A stretch of DNA of 64,000 nt from Meconema thalassinum (lineage: Eukaryota; Arthropoda; Insecta; Orthoptera; Tettigoniidae). Shown piece by piece: positions 42,809 to 52,674 of the stretch. The stretch spans positions 229,425,556 through 229,489,555 of the forward strand of contig OX336398.1 in NCBI GenBank assembly GCA_946902985.2. The letters are read 5' to 3'. Position 1 is the stretch's first letter. Each line of letters begins with the position of its first letter. The notes under the pieces were generated by a model, which saw only the letters and a list, made by a program, of their open reading frames with translations, did not search any database and was not told the origin of the DNA. Made by a program: the position numbers and the translations under genes.

Positions 42809-44151
42809 TCGTTTCCCTGGGCCGCGCGGTTTTCAGACGACTGACTTCCCGTGGGATACCCTCGGCGGCGGCGATCACCGCAGTCCCTGCTCAGGTGGCC
42901 TTTCTTACCGCAGGTCCAGCAGGTCGGTAGTCCTCTTCCGGGCCGCCTCTCCGGTTGTCTTCCGGCTGTGTCGTTGCTGGTAGTGCCGCGACTATCGAAG
43001 AAACGGCTTAGCGCCTCCATCAATTCGTCGGCCAGGGGCTTGGTCTCGTTGGGTTTTGCTGGTTCGTCAACGTCCACTTGACGCACCCGCGCGTGCATTC
43101 TAGATGCCTGTTTCGCCGTCTCAAACTCAAGTGCGTGGCTCAGCGCATCTGCCAGGGTCTTATTGCGCGCGAGTCGCAGCGCCTGTTGAGTGTCCGAGTC
43201 CCGTAGTCCGTCGGTGAAGGTTTGCGTCGCAATCTGCTCCAGAAAGTCGGCCGGCGCTGTTGGGTAGGCTAGCCTTACGAGGCGTGCGATGTCCATCTCG
43301 AACTCCTGCAGGGTTTCCGCGTTCTTTTGTACGCGGGTCCGGAGCTGCATCTGGTAGGCCTGCTGAAGATGGCTATCCCCATATCTGGACTCCATATGTG
43401 CGATCAGTGAAGCGTAGTCCTGGGATCCGGTCGGGATGGCCTGAAGGACGTTAAGGGCGTCGCCTCTCAGCGCTACAATGAGAGCTGTAGCCTTTTCTGT
43501 GTTGTTCCAGTTATTTATGGAACAGGCTGCCTCGAACTGACGTAAGTAGGTGCTCCACGGGACCTTTCCGTCGAAGGTTGGGGGCGTCACTCTGCTATGT
43601 CCCGTTCCTGATATTCCCGGTGTAACGGTGGGCGGGCGTTGGCGCAGCTCGGCAACTTCCTCTCGTAGAGCGTTGAATTCCTCTTTCACCCCCGTCAGTG
43701 GGCGTTGGCGCAGCTCGGCAACTTCCTTTTGTAAGGCGTTGAATTTCTCCTCCACCCCCATCAGCGGGCGTTGGCACAGCTCGGCAACTTCCACTTGTAA
43801 GGCGTCGAACTTCTTTTCCACTGCCGTGACTTCCTCACGCAGACCCAGTTCTAATTTCTTCAGGTCCTGTGTCAACTTATTCTGACCGTCTTCCATCTTC
43901 TTCTGGCCGTCCTCTATCCTCTTCAGGTCCTCCGCTAGCTTATTTTGACCGTCTTCCATCTTCTTCTGGCCGTCTTCCATTTTGGCAGTTAGGTCCTCGG
44001 CTAACTTCTTCTGGCCGTCCTCTAGTTTAGCAGTTAGGTCCTCCTTCAGGTCCTTGGCTAATTTCTTCTGGCCGTCTTCCATGCCAGTTAACTTTTCTAG
44101 CAATGCTGCCAATTTCTCCTCTATTTTAGTTGCTTGTCTTGTAAAGGGCAT
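42802..44151 (-). CDS. gag: Gypsy Gag with coiled-coil repeats and CCHC knuckle (449 aa)
   Basis: The ATG at 44,151 lies 99 bp after the 5' LTR. The first 110 residues are a predicted coiled coil built from repeated M-E-D-G-Q-K-K-L-A-E-D-L-type units of about 11 residues. Then come three copies of a roughly 23-residue unit, each ending in V-A-E-L-x-Q-R-P. The capsid-like region follows from about residue 200. One CCHC zinc knuckle, C-W-T-C-G-K-K-G-H-L-S-R-D-C, is at 411-424. The frame ends with TAG at 42,802-42,804. Gag forms the virus-like particle in the cytoplasm. No lesion is visible. Confidence 0.95.
   Translation of the reverse strand: MPFTRQATKIEEKLAALLEKLTGMEDGQKKLAKDLKEDLTAKLEDGQKKLAEDLTAKMEDGQKKMEDGQNKLAEDLKRIEDGQKKMEDGQNKLTQDLKKLELGLREEVTAVEKKFDALQVEVAELCQRPLMGVEEKFNALQKEVAELRQRPLTGVKEEFNALREEVAELRQRPPTVTPGISGTGHSRVTPPTFDGKVPWSTYLRQFEAACSINNWNNTEKATALIVALRGDALNVLQAIPTGSQDYASLIAHMESRYGDSHLQQAYQMQLRTRVQKNAETLQEFEMDIARLVRLAYPTAPADFLEQIATQTFTDGLRDSDTQQALRLARNKTLADALSHALEFETAKQASRMHARVRQVDVDEPAKPNETKPLADELMEALSRFFDSRGTTSNDTAGRQPERRPGRGLPTCWTCGKKGHLSRDCGDRRRRGYPTGSQSSENRAAQGNEY
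42811..42817 (-). promoter_or_regulatory. -1 frameshift slippery heptamer GGGAAAC
   Basis: On the minus strand the heptamer reads G GGA AAC in the gag frame, two codons before the gag stop. Pol lies in the -1 frame, which is open across this point. This is the classic X XXY YYZ layout for programmed -1 frameshifting, and the same heptamer is used by some retroviruses. No downstream pseudoknot was modelled. Confidence 0.8.
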
Positions 44152-44230
44152 GCACTCACAGGAAAATTAGAGAAAATGACCTGCTCGGGTTTTGAAACCA
44201 GGACCGTCAGGTGTTGTGCTTGAGTTCGTA

Positions 44231-44248
44231 ATCCGGCTTCTGACACCA
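44231..44248 (-). promoter_or_regulatory. Gypsy primer binding site (tRNA-Leu type)
   Basis: Two bases inside the 5' LTR the minus strand reads TGGTGTCAGAAGCCGGAT. This is complementary to the 3' end of leucine tRNAs whose acceptor stem ends …CTTCTGACACCA. The tRNA assignment is from memory. Confidence 0.75.
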
Positions 44249-44250
44249 GT

Positions 44251-45011
44251 TGTTACGTGCCACCCCCTAGTGGCACTTTTGTTAACTGGATTACGGTGGG
44301 TAGGAAGCACAACACCAATTACTGCTTAAAGAAATAATTAACTTTATTGTGGCCAGAAATATACACTACTCAACAAATACAAGCAATTAGGAGCCTTACT
44401 CTAGTTTCCTCAAGTCTCTTCCTTATGCGCTCTTAGCCCCTTTCACTCGCAACAGACCACAGAAGTTAATCCGTCCTAATGAGTCTAGTGGCCTTGACAG
44501 AACTGCATGCAACTTCTTTCTAATGTGCGCCTACTACAGTACTTACGAGCACTTGATGTACGCTGTTCACAAGCTGGGAGAAACAATGTCACTGGATTTC
44601 GTAACCACCATATCTCCGACACACAGTGAAAGCACACTCACTCAAAACACAGGCAGTCCCCTGTATGTTTCTCTCTTCCCCGCTCCACTAGGGGTTACGT
44701 AAGTCACCACACTTCTGTCGCTCACGATAAACGCTCGCACTAGCTCGTAAAACACAACAACAGAAAACTGCTTCACGGGTCACCCTTATATAGCAGGCCG
44801 TTGACTCAATAAATGGTTCTAGATCCATCCAGGGTCCACGGCTTCTCGAGGTTTCCATCGCTGGTCCAATCACGAATCTTCTGGACTATCCCTTTGTCTT
44901 AGTAGCCCTGTTGCATAAGGCACACGCAATACAGGAGGCATGCCACAGCCCAGCCCCTGGGGCAGTTGTGACTCAAGCGGCGAGCGATGACACAAACTCA
45001 CAGCCGTAACA
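44251..45011 (-). repeat. 5' LTR of the gypsy element
   Basis: 761 bp, TGTTACG...CGTAACA. The minus strand carries an intact TATATAAG box near 44,786-44,793 and an AATAAA signal at 44,343-44,348. Confidence 0.95.
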
Positions 45012-45654
45012 ATATATCACCCACCATAAGTGTTTTTACGTTTTCATTTGTTACAACAATCTTCATTCATTGAAAATTTAAATTACTAGTTTTGGAGCGA
45101 GATTACGCTCTAGCGAGAGATCCTATCACCTCAACTTCGGCCAGCATCAAACTGTCGAGACGTGTCGACTTAGGACTTCAGAGAAGAGTATATGTGTTTG
45201 GAGTTTCGCTGTTCATCTCGGCTTTTCTGAATTGCGCCTGGGACCTGCCGTCATTCTGCCTTTTAATGGTATACGGAAAGCAATTTTCTGGGGGGGGGGG
45301 GGGGGGGGAAATATATATATATTTTGCGTATTATTAAACTTTGGAATTTCCTTTTTAAAATGGTATATAAATCTTGGAGAAATAATGCATAGAATTTTTT
45401 AAATTATTTTAAAAAATATTGTCTTATGTGCGGCGAGTGTTCTGCTCTGGCGTGGCGGAAGACTTGCTGTCAACATTTTGAAGTTTTGGTTGGTTGGTTC
45501 TTAAGTTTAGGGCTGCGACAACGCGGTCATGTAGCCCCGTGTACTTTGGGTGTGTGTAGGGTCTGTCTGAAAACCGGTGTTAATGACTGTATTAGTGTGT
45601 GTTATCTGTTTTTAGCCTATTTTCAATTTTGAAAAAATAGGCTTATGAGATCAC
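45012..45654. repeat. R1 repeat right part, then non-coding DNA
   Basis: 45,012-45,190 is the inverted match of 11,390-11,540 and continues the repeat cut by the gypsy element. 45,293-45,309 is a G17 run. 45,470-45,560 shares a CCCCGTGTACTT-type stretch with the complement of 52,310-52,380. No gene was seen. Confidence 0.6.
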
Positions 45655-46735
45655 CTTTTGTCCGTGTGTGTGTGCATGTGTGTGTGTATGTGTGTGTGTG
45701 TGTAAGGTGTGTGTGTGCCCCCCCCCCCTAATAAAATCTAAACAACTGGAGCGATTTCAATGAAACTCGGTAAGCTCATAGCACTATTCCGGGCGACCCC
45801 GGCCGTACCCTTCAAATTTTGTTAGATCTCACCAATCCAACATGGCGGCTGTGCGAAATATTTCACCAGCATTCAATATCTCCGAAACTATTCCCGATAT
45901 CACCCTGGAATATTGTATGGTGATAAACGGAGCTACTAGAAGTTCACTTATGTGACCTTTGAAAACCTGGTAACTACAAAGACAACTTGGCGGCCAAGCG
46001 AAGTTGCGACTTTTAAATAGACGTTTCTCGCGATTTTACCAATCAAACGCAATGAAACTTGGTACAGTATATGTTTATATACATTGTAATGCTACGACAT
46101 CTAACTTCGTTCAATTGATTACATAACCACAATATGGCGGCTTTGCGAAATATTTCACCGGCATTCCATATCTCTGAAACTATTACCAGTATCAACCTGA
46201 AATTTTGCACAGAGATAAAGGGCACTACTGAAATATCATCTATGAGACTTTAAAAAGCCGGTTAACTAGAAAACTAACATGGCGGCCAAGCGAATTTGAA
46301 AGTTTTAAATAGACTTTTCTCGCGATTTAATGATCCAAATGCAATGAAACATGGTACAGCCAGTGTTTATACACATTGTAATGCACTGGTATGTAATTTA
46401 GTTCAATTGTTTACATAACCTCAAGATGGCGGCTGTGCGAATTTTTAAATTAAGTTTTTGTTTCTTGTGTCGTAATCATGCGATCGAAGTGAAAGTTTGA
46501 ATAATGAATCTACGCAATAATTTTTCTCTTATAGGTACATGACTCTTTGGCCTATACATAACTTATAACAATCCAACATGGCGACCATCCGGAATATTTA
46601 GTCGGTTCTTAATATCTACGAATCTATTACAGCAATCAAACAGAAGTTGTGTATGTTGATAGTGGCAATTAACATAAGTAGGATATATGAAAATAGGCTG
46701 TATAGTTCTTCACGGAACTACTTGTTTAATTTAAG
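45655..46735 (+). repeat. Dispersed repeat D2 with internal tandem units
   Basis: It opens with a (TG)n microsatellite and a C-run (45,660-45,730), then two or three diverged units. Each has AATGAAACTTGGTACAG-like and CATGGCGGC-containing blocks. It ends TCTTCACGGAACTACTTGTT. 10,180-10,930 is another copy, and the element at 52.7-54.0 kb has a similar plan. It could be a non-autonomous transposon. Confidence 0.6.
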
Positions 46736-46739
46736 TACT

Positions 46740-47112
46740 GCAACTTAGAATTTTTCAAATAGTTCCTACTTTTGCCGCCAAGCGCACCATCAACGACTAC
46801 TAGGCCAAGTTCAGAACTTAGCTACTAGACGCCACCGCAGTCGGCTCTTGGCAACGAACGTAGGAACCTAAGAGCGTTCTTTACATTCTTAACCTATCCA
46901 ATTTAGCTTCACACATGTGCATTTAGTGGAAGGTTTGTTTTTAACATGCCATAAATCTATGACATGGGACCGCCGGCTTTACTTCCCCTCCGAAGGAAGG
47001 CATACTGAGGGATTTTTAATGCTCTTAAAAAATCCGACGGCTTCGGCCGGGTTTGAACCCGCTATCTTGGGCACAGAGCTCAGCATGCTACCGACTACGC
47101 CACCGAAGCCGC
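46740..47112 (-). mobile_element. tRNA-derived SINE (type B), 3' truncated
   Basis: The inverted copy of the SINE at 47,737. On the minus strand it has GGCTTCGGTGGCGTAG (A-box region), a B-box GGGTTCAAACCC near 47,047-47,058, and the body down to about 46,745. The 3' shared domain is absent. Confidence 0.75.
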
Positions 47113-47736
47113 CTTTTTGAAGTTTTACTATTTGTTCGCATATTATTCCTTTAAGTTTATTTGAATGAAATGTTGTCGTCTATTATTGTCCGTTGGTCAT
47201 ATTGTTAATGGCCCTTTGTTTGCTGCTTAGCAACAAGTTTTGCCGTGTTTCTTCGCTTACGCTGGGTAATCCGTTAAAGATATTGGGGGAAGCCGGGGTG
47301 GGTCGCTAGTTTTATATATACAGTACTTCCTTTTTGTAAATGACGTTCATGATTAGCTTTCTCAATACCTCGCAGGTTAGCCGTGAGTCTAGTGTTGTAA
47401 AATGTCCAGGCATTTATAAGTCGAGGCAAATGCCCAGGATAAATGCTCGGGCAAATGCCCAAAACCCATAAATGCCCAGGCATTTTGGGCATTTACCCCT
47501 TTTAAAAACATATTCAAAATGCAACGCTTATATAAATATTGTTTTAACCATATATGTATCCACATATATGTATTCTATATATTTATCCATAAAAACAGGA
47601 GTTGAGGCCAAAATAGGCTGCGGAAGTTGTTGCAGGAATTCACTGAAAGAACTTGATTTTGGTTCTGAGGCTGAGTTTGTGCTTGGTACTGCAGATTTGT
47701 TGTTGAAATCATCCACTTCAATTAGTAAAGGTTCAA
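47113..47736. other. Non-coding; clustered GGGCAAATGCCC-type palindromes
   Basis: 47,390-47,505 holds several CAGGCATT, AAATGCCC and GGGCATTT motifs in both orientations. They recur at 48,900-49,000. No gene was seen. Confidence 0.5.
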
Positions 47737-48157
47737 GCGGCTTCGGTGGCGTAGATGGTAGCATGCTGAACTGCTGTGCCCAAGATAGCGGGTTCAAACC
47801 CTGACGAAGTCGTCGGATTTTTAAGAGCGTTAGAAACCTTCAGTATGCCTTCCTTAAGAGGGGAAGTAAAGCCGGCGGTCCCATATCATAGATTTATGGC
47901 ATGTAAAAGATCCTTCCACAGGCTGAACTTGTGTGAAGCTAAATTGTTAGGTTAAATTTCGTCGAAACGCTCTATCAAAGTTCCAACATTCATCACTAGG
48001 TATCATTGATATCTGGTGGCGAGAGTTGGAACTACTTGAAATAGAACGGAACTTGTAGCTCACCCTAAGGGTGTCCGCTGGAAGCAGCTACAGACTCAGG
48101 TGAGCCGAACATGTCCTCGGACACTCCCGGCACTAAAAGCCATACGATAAATAAATA
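47737..48157 (+). mobile_element. tRNA-derived SINE (type B), complete, 12-bp TSD
   Basis: AGTAAAGGTTCA flanks it at 47,725-47,736 and 48,158-48,169. The head has GGCGTAGATGGTAGCATGC and B-box GGGTTCAAACCC (about 47,791-47,802). The 3' domain (about 48,050-48,145) contains GAGCCGAACATGTCCTCGG and CACTCCCGGCACTAAAA, shared with the type A SINE at 10.5 kb. The tail is made of ATAAATAA blocks. Confidence 0.9.
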
Positions 48158-49209
48158 AGTAAAGGTTCATAAGGGGTTTTCTTTCGAAAAGGTTTTTTCA
48201 ACCACTGTAACTGTACCTAACTGAAGCACCTTTTTTTAGATGCTGAGGGAACCTAAAGCACATTTTTATGTGCCTTTCCATTTTGTTACAATGTGACTGT
48301 TAATAGTCCTTATTACAATATTTACAAGGTGCTACTTTCCCTTTCAAATTAAGACAGTTCCAAATAGGTTCTTTTTTCCTAAGCATTTTGTAAAGATTTA
48401 ATCTAACACTTAAAAATATAAATAGCCTAAGAAAGAAGTGAGGTTATCTTAAACTCAACCACTCAACAAACAGCTCGACTTCACAATTCCCTGGGGTTGC
48501 TGGTGGTAGAATGCCTCGCCTATCTCAAGGCCACAACCACCCTACCCCCACTCCAATATCACAGCACAATGGCTGACCAGGACCTAGCCCATCCAACCCC
48601 CCCCCCCCCTCCCAAAGCCACTATTCACACCATAATCAAACTCCTACGTAATTTTCCTAAATATAAATGAGTAGGCCTGCAGGCCTAACTCAGTAATACA
48701 ATGTTTTATTCAAACCAGATATACGTAATTCCCATTTAGATGTTATTGACAACATTGACACAGGATAATTAAATTATTATCAGCAATATTCGGGCATTTC
48801 TAGTTTATCCATGAAATGTACATTTGATTAATGGTCTTTAATATGTTTTAGAAGCTGTAGCAACAATTACAAGTAGTAAAAAGTAAAAAAGCACGTTTTT
48901 TAAATGCCCAGATTTTGGGCGCTTAAAACTGCTTTGGGCAAATGCCCAGACAAATGCCCATTTATAGATGTCCTGTCCACTGGGCATTTGCCCGGCCCAC
49001 ATCACTACGTGAGTCAGAAGTGCAAATCGCTTCATCTCCTCTCGGGATGTTAGGGGCACCCAGTTGTAACCCCTATCCGCTAGAAATTAGTAAAATAAGT
49101 AGGTAAAGTACGATAGAAATAAATGACAGGGGTAAAGAAATGATGGAATAACAAGGACTGGAGAAGGAGAGTCAAGAAAAGCAGATAGGAGAAGAGATTT
49201 CCCACCAAA
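48158..49209. other. Non-coding, nothing recognised apart from low-complexity runs
   Basis: A C-run at 48,598-48,609 and the AAATGCCC-type motifs at 48,900-49,000 are the only structures seen. Confidence 0.5.
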
Positions 49210-50093
49210 ATTAATGGAAATAGAGGAAAATGCACCCAGCTCAGGATCCGTCCGGGTCACCAACTCCCGAGCTCTTAAGGGTGTATCATTATCCAGGATA
49301 CGGTTACATACACCCTGCCTGCATTAGGGATTTATGCGGAAGACAGGATACCCCAGGGGCTCACATCTAATGGGATGTGGGTTGGTGACCACAGGACCCC
49401 AGCAGAGTCCGGCATTGCTTCCACTTACTTGTGCCGGGCTTCTCTCCATCGTCTTTCCTGTCGACCTCTCTTGGTCAACTCTTGTTCTCTTACTACCCCG
49501 ACGGTATTAGGGTTTCCGAGGCCTAGGGAGGATTTCACTTCCCCGCCTTAATTGGTCCTTGTCTCATCTTTCCTGATACCCTCATTCATCGAGGTGTCAA
49601 ACTCATTTTTTTTATTTTCCTGTTTTCTCCTGCCTTTTGCTCAACGCCCTTAAGGAGGCAGGGTGTATGTAGCTCCACCACTTCTGGTGCACCCTGGATA
49701 GTGTCACACCCTCAAGGGCTCATGGCTGTTGAGTATGGGAGTTGGCGACCTCGGGGGTTTCCTGAGCTGGGTCCGTTTTGTCCCCCTTTTCCTCTGGCCT
49801 TGGGGCGGGCACTGTTCTGTTTCATTTTCGTACCTGTCTTTCATGGCCCTCCTTCCTTCCTAGTCCTTCAATCCTCATTCTTCGAGGTTTGAGGGCATTT
49901 CTTTTCTTCCTGTCCTTTATTTGCCTTATCCTTTATTTGTTTACCATTTCTTCTTCTAGTTTGTAAATCTGTAGTTAGTATTAGTTATAGTTTTAATTCT
50001 CATCTCAACTTTCACTATCAACCAAACCATTAGGGGCCGATAACCTAGATGTTAGGCCCTTCAAAACAACAATTATCATCATCATCATCATCA
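49210..50093 (+). mobile_element. Non-LTR element 3' end with (ATC)n tail
   Basis: GC-rich non-coding sequence ends in GGGGCCGATAACCTAGATGT, then TTAGGCCCTTCAAAACAAC, then an (ATC)n tail at 50,069-50,091. A microsatellite tail after a unique 3' end is typical of LINE/SINE insertions. I recall this 3' end as abundant in some insect genomes. No RT sequence is present. Confidence 0.55.
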
Positions 50094-50389
50094 CCAAAAG
50101 ACAGGAATTACCACGAAGAAAACATGTCTGAATCCTCGAAATGAGAATATTGGGGGAAATATTACATTGGTCAATCAAGGCAAGAAATTGAAAGATACCT
50201 TAGACCTCGAATACTGTAATACCGTTAGTGTCAGAAGAAAGCGGAGTTTGACCAAGGTACTGTACGTCAACAGGAAAGATGTTAGAAAACTAAGGCTGAA
50301 TCCTTATTTGTTTCTCTATCTACTGGTCTAACCTTTATCATTCTCGTGTAACACCACATTTCAAACGCATCTCATATTTTCTTTTACAG

Positions 50390-51590
50390 CAATTTTAATT
50401 CCGTAGATCGCCACGCTCCAGACAAAGGCTTTCAAAAATTACTTTCTATTACAGAAATCTTTGTGTGTTGTAAACAGATTTATTTTCTGTTGAATTATTT
50501 CCTTTCCTGTGCAAACGGTTAATTTATATCCTCTTTGCTTCGTCCATCGTTGGTTATTTTACTTCCAAAGTAGCAGAAGTCTCCTATTTCCTTTAGATTT
50601 TCACCTGCCAATTTGACGTTTATAAGGGTTTCTGGTTTCTTCTAGCTGCAGTCCATTATGTTTGTTTCACATACATTCATTTTCATCAAGAATTCTTTCC
50701 TCAAGATTGAGCCCATACCATTTATAAACTCATTCAAATCCTCTGGTGAATCGACTAAGATAACAATGACATCAGCAAATCTCAGAATTGAAACTCCGAG
50801 TATTTCCATACGAGTGTCTTAATTACCATTATAGGCGAGTTGCATACGACTGTTTATGTTCGACGATAATTATAACTTTATTTTATTTGATTTTATGTTC
50901 GAAGAGAAATATTCATAAATATCTGTTGAGATTCAGTCACTTGAATTTAGTGATCGGAGTGCAAGCGCCGAGTTTGCTCTCTGTGCTTTACAAGTTCTCT
51001 GACCCACGCATGCTCTCTGTCTGCTTGCCAATGCCATATGTTTACAGTCTGCCAATCTGCACCAGCATTCACTCAAACTGTCACCGAAGTTGTATGAAAA
51101 AATGCCCTGTGTAGAAATTGGAGTTGGGGATATTAAGGTACAGTGCTATTTATTTTCTCATATTCGACAGTTTATTTACGCGAAGATATGGGACGGTGCA
51201 CTTTCCATGTCGGTGATTTTGTCTTTGTTTGTGCCATTATAACTACAATGGTCGATCGGATATCTTTTACATTATCAACTTTCAAATCATGTAATTCATG
51301 TCGGACATGTTGGATTCAGTGTTCAAGTGCGAAGCTATCAAGTACCTAATTGGTCACACAACTGTTTCTTGAGCTCTGATTAGTGGGAGAAACTGTACCA
51401 TAATGAAAACTTGTACTATAATGAGCCTCATTGTGATACAGTTTTCTGACATAATATTTACGTTTAGACATCGTCGGACATAAAGTTCTCTTTAATTTCA
51501 TTCGTTCCTTGTTGAATGTGTAGATTGAAAAGTATGCGTGATAAGTTGCAGCCTTGCCCTACACCTGCAGTCTGGTGTCTGTATAGATTG
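50390..51590 (-). pseudogene. RTE-like reverse transcriptase relic, interrupted
   Basis: On the minus strand 51,535-51,590 encodes G-Q-G-C-N-L-S-x-I-L-F-N. 50,735-50,795 encodes L-R-F-A-D followed by I-V-I-L and P-E-D-L-N-E. 50,530-50,660 encodes K-L-A-G-E-N-L-K-E-I-G-D-F-C-Y. These are successive RT blocks of the family at 56.6-58.8 kb. About 600 bp of unrelated sequence (roughly 50,830-51,440) separates the first two, so the relic was itself interrupted. Confidence 0.7.
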
Positions 51591-52065
51591 TAGATCAGTA
51601 ATTAAGGCGCAGAAAAATAATGACAGACTCATTTATAGAGAAAAATAACACCGTATAGAATAGCCGTTGTAAACTGGTACCGTTGTCCACCAAATGGAGG
51701 TATTTCTGTTAGATAGTGGACGTTCCATTACCAGTTAATTAATTAGCCGTGTGATTAACTCAGTGGTTAAGTGTTAATCGACCAATCAATTACCATGTGA
51801 CATCATCAACCGAACATTTAATTGACGGAACAGTTAATTACGGTTAAGCCATACTGTCGTTAGTACTTCCAAGATATTGTCGTTGGGTAGCGGTGATTAT
51901 TTTTCAAGAGAATAAATCCCCTTTTGTCGGCCATGTTTCGGGAGTGAGACACACTACAAGTTGTCTCTTACCCTGGGTTTGATTCCAAGTTTCAGTAAAA
52001 ATGACACAAGATCTACCAGTACAAACAATTGGTATATTTCAATGGCACATACAGCTCAACTACCT
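51591..52065. other. Non-coding, nothing recognised
   Basis: A cluster of TTAATTA-type motifs occurs at 51,735-51,845. No gene was seen. Confidence 0.45.
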
Positions 52066-52280
52066 CGTGGCGTAGTGGCTAGTATTCATGAGGTCGGATT
52101 CAATCTAGGCTCTACTAAAAATGTAATTGTCATCACAAAGTTGGTACGGGATCCATCTAGCCTTATGAGGTAGAAATCAGAAAAAGTGGGATCGAGAACC
52201 ACCTCAGTCATCCAGGAACTAGATTTCCGTTGCTTCCCTGTTCTAAATCAAGGCCACGGATGCCCCCTTCCCTAATCACT
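52066..52280 (+). mobile_element. tRNA-derived SINE, diverged (type D relative)
   Basis: A-box-like GTGGCGTAGTGGCTAGT at 52,068-52,084, a weak B-box GGATTCAATCT, and body blocks TGAGGTAGAAATCAGAAAA and ATTTCCGTTGCTTCCC. The layout matches the other type D copies, with higher divergence. Confidence 0.6.
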
Positions 52281-52444
52281 GTCTCAATTACGAATACAGC
52301 CATCATAGTAATAGCGACTATCGGACAAGTGCAACACACAAGACCAAGTACACGGGGCAACGTGATCACGATGTTGCATAACCCATGCATAAATCAATAG
52401 CAACAGCCCATTCTGTGGCCTTTGAAGAAAAAAACAATATTGGT

Positions 52445-52640
52445 TGACAAAAAAAACAACACGGAAAACCACTTCAAGGATGGCTTAGGTAGGAATCAAA
52501 CCCCCCTCTTCTCAGTTTTGCCTCTCGAGGCTGAGTGTACCCCGTTCCAGTCCTTAGACCAGAATTAAAATTCTTGGAGGAGCCGGGGATCGAATCCGGG
52601 CTACCTCGGTGACAACCAAGAATGCTAACCACTAAGAAAA
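52445..52640 (-). mobile_element. tRNA-derived SINE (type D), inverted
   Basis: On the minus strand: GTGGTTAGCATTCTTGG, B-box GGATTCGATCCCC (about 52,578-52,590), CCAAGAATTTTAATTCTGGTC and AGAGGCAAAACTGAG, matching 32,283-32,475. Confidence 0.75.
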
Positions 52641-52674
52641 AGAGGCAGACTTTTGAATATATCTACTACAGGCC

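Larger units (their letters stand above)
38404..45011 (-). mobile_element. Complete Ty3/gypsy LTR retrotransposon (6.6 kb)
   Basis: LTRs of 759 and 761 bp begin TGTTACG and end CGTAACA. The target duplication ATAT lies at 38,400-38,403 and 45,012-45,015. Between them, on the minus strand, are a primer site, an intact gag, a slippery heptamer, an intact pol and a polypurine tract. No env frame is present. Everything needed for retrotransposition is present except one suspicious RNase H residue. Confidence 0.95.

Noticed and set aside
47738..47808. Possible tRNA gene
   Set aside because: It is the tRNA-like head of a SINE bounded by a 12-bp TSD. The inverted copy at 47.1 kb confirms the family.
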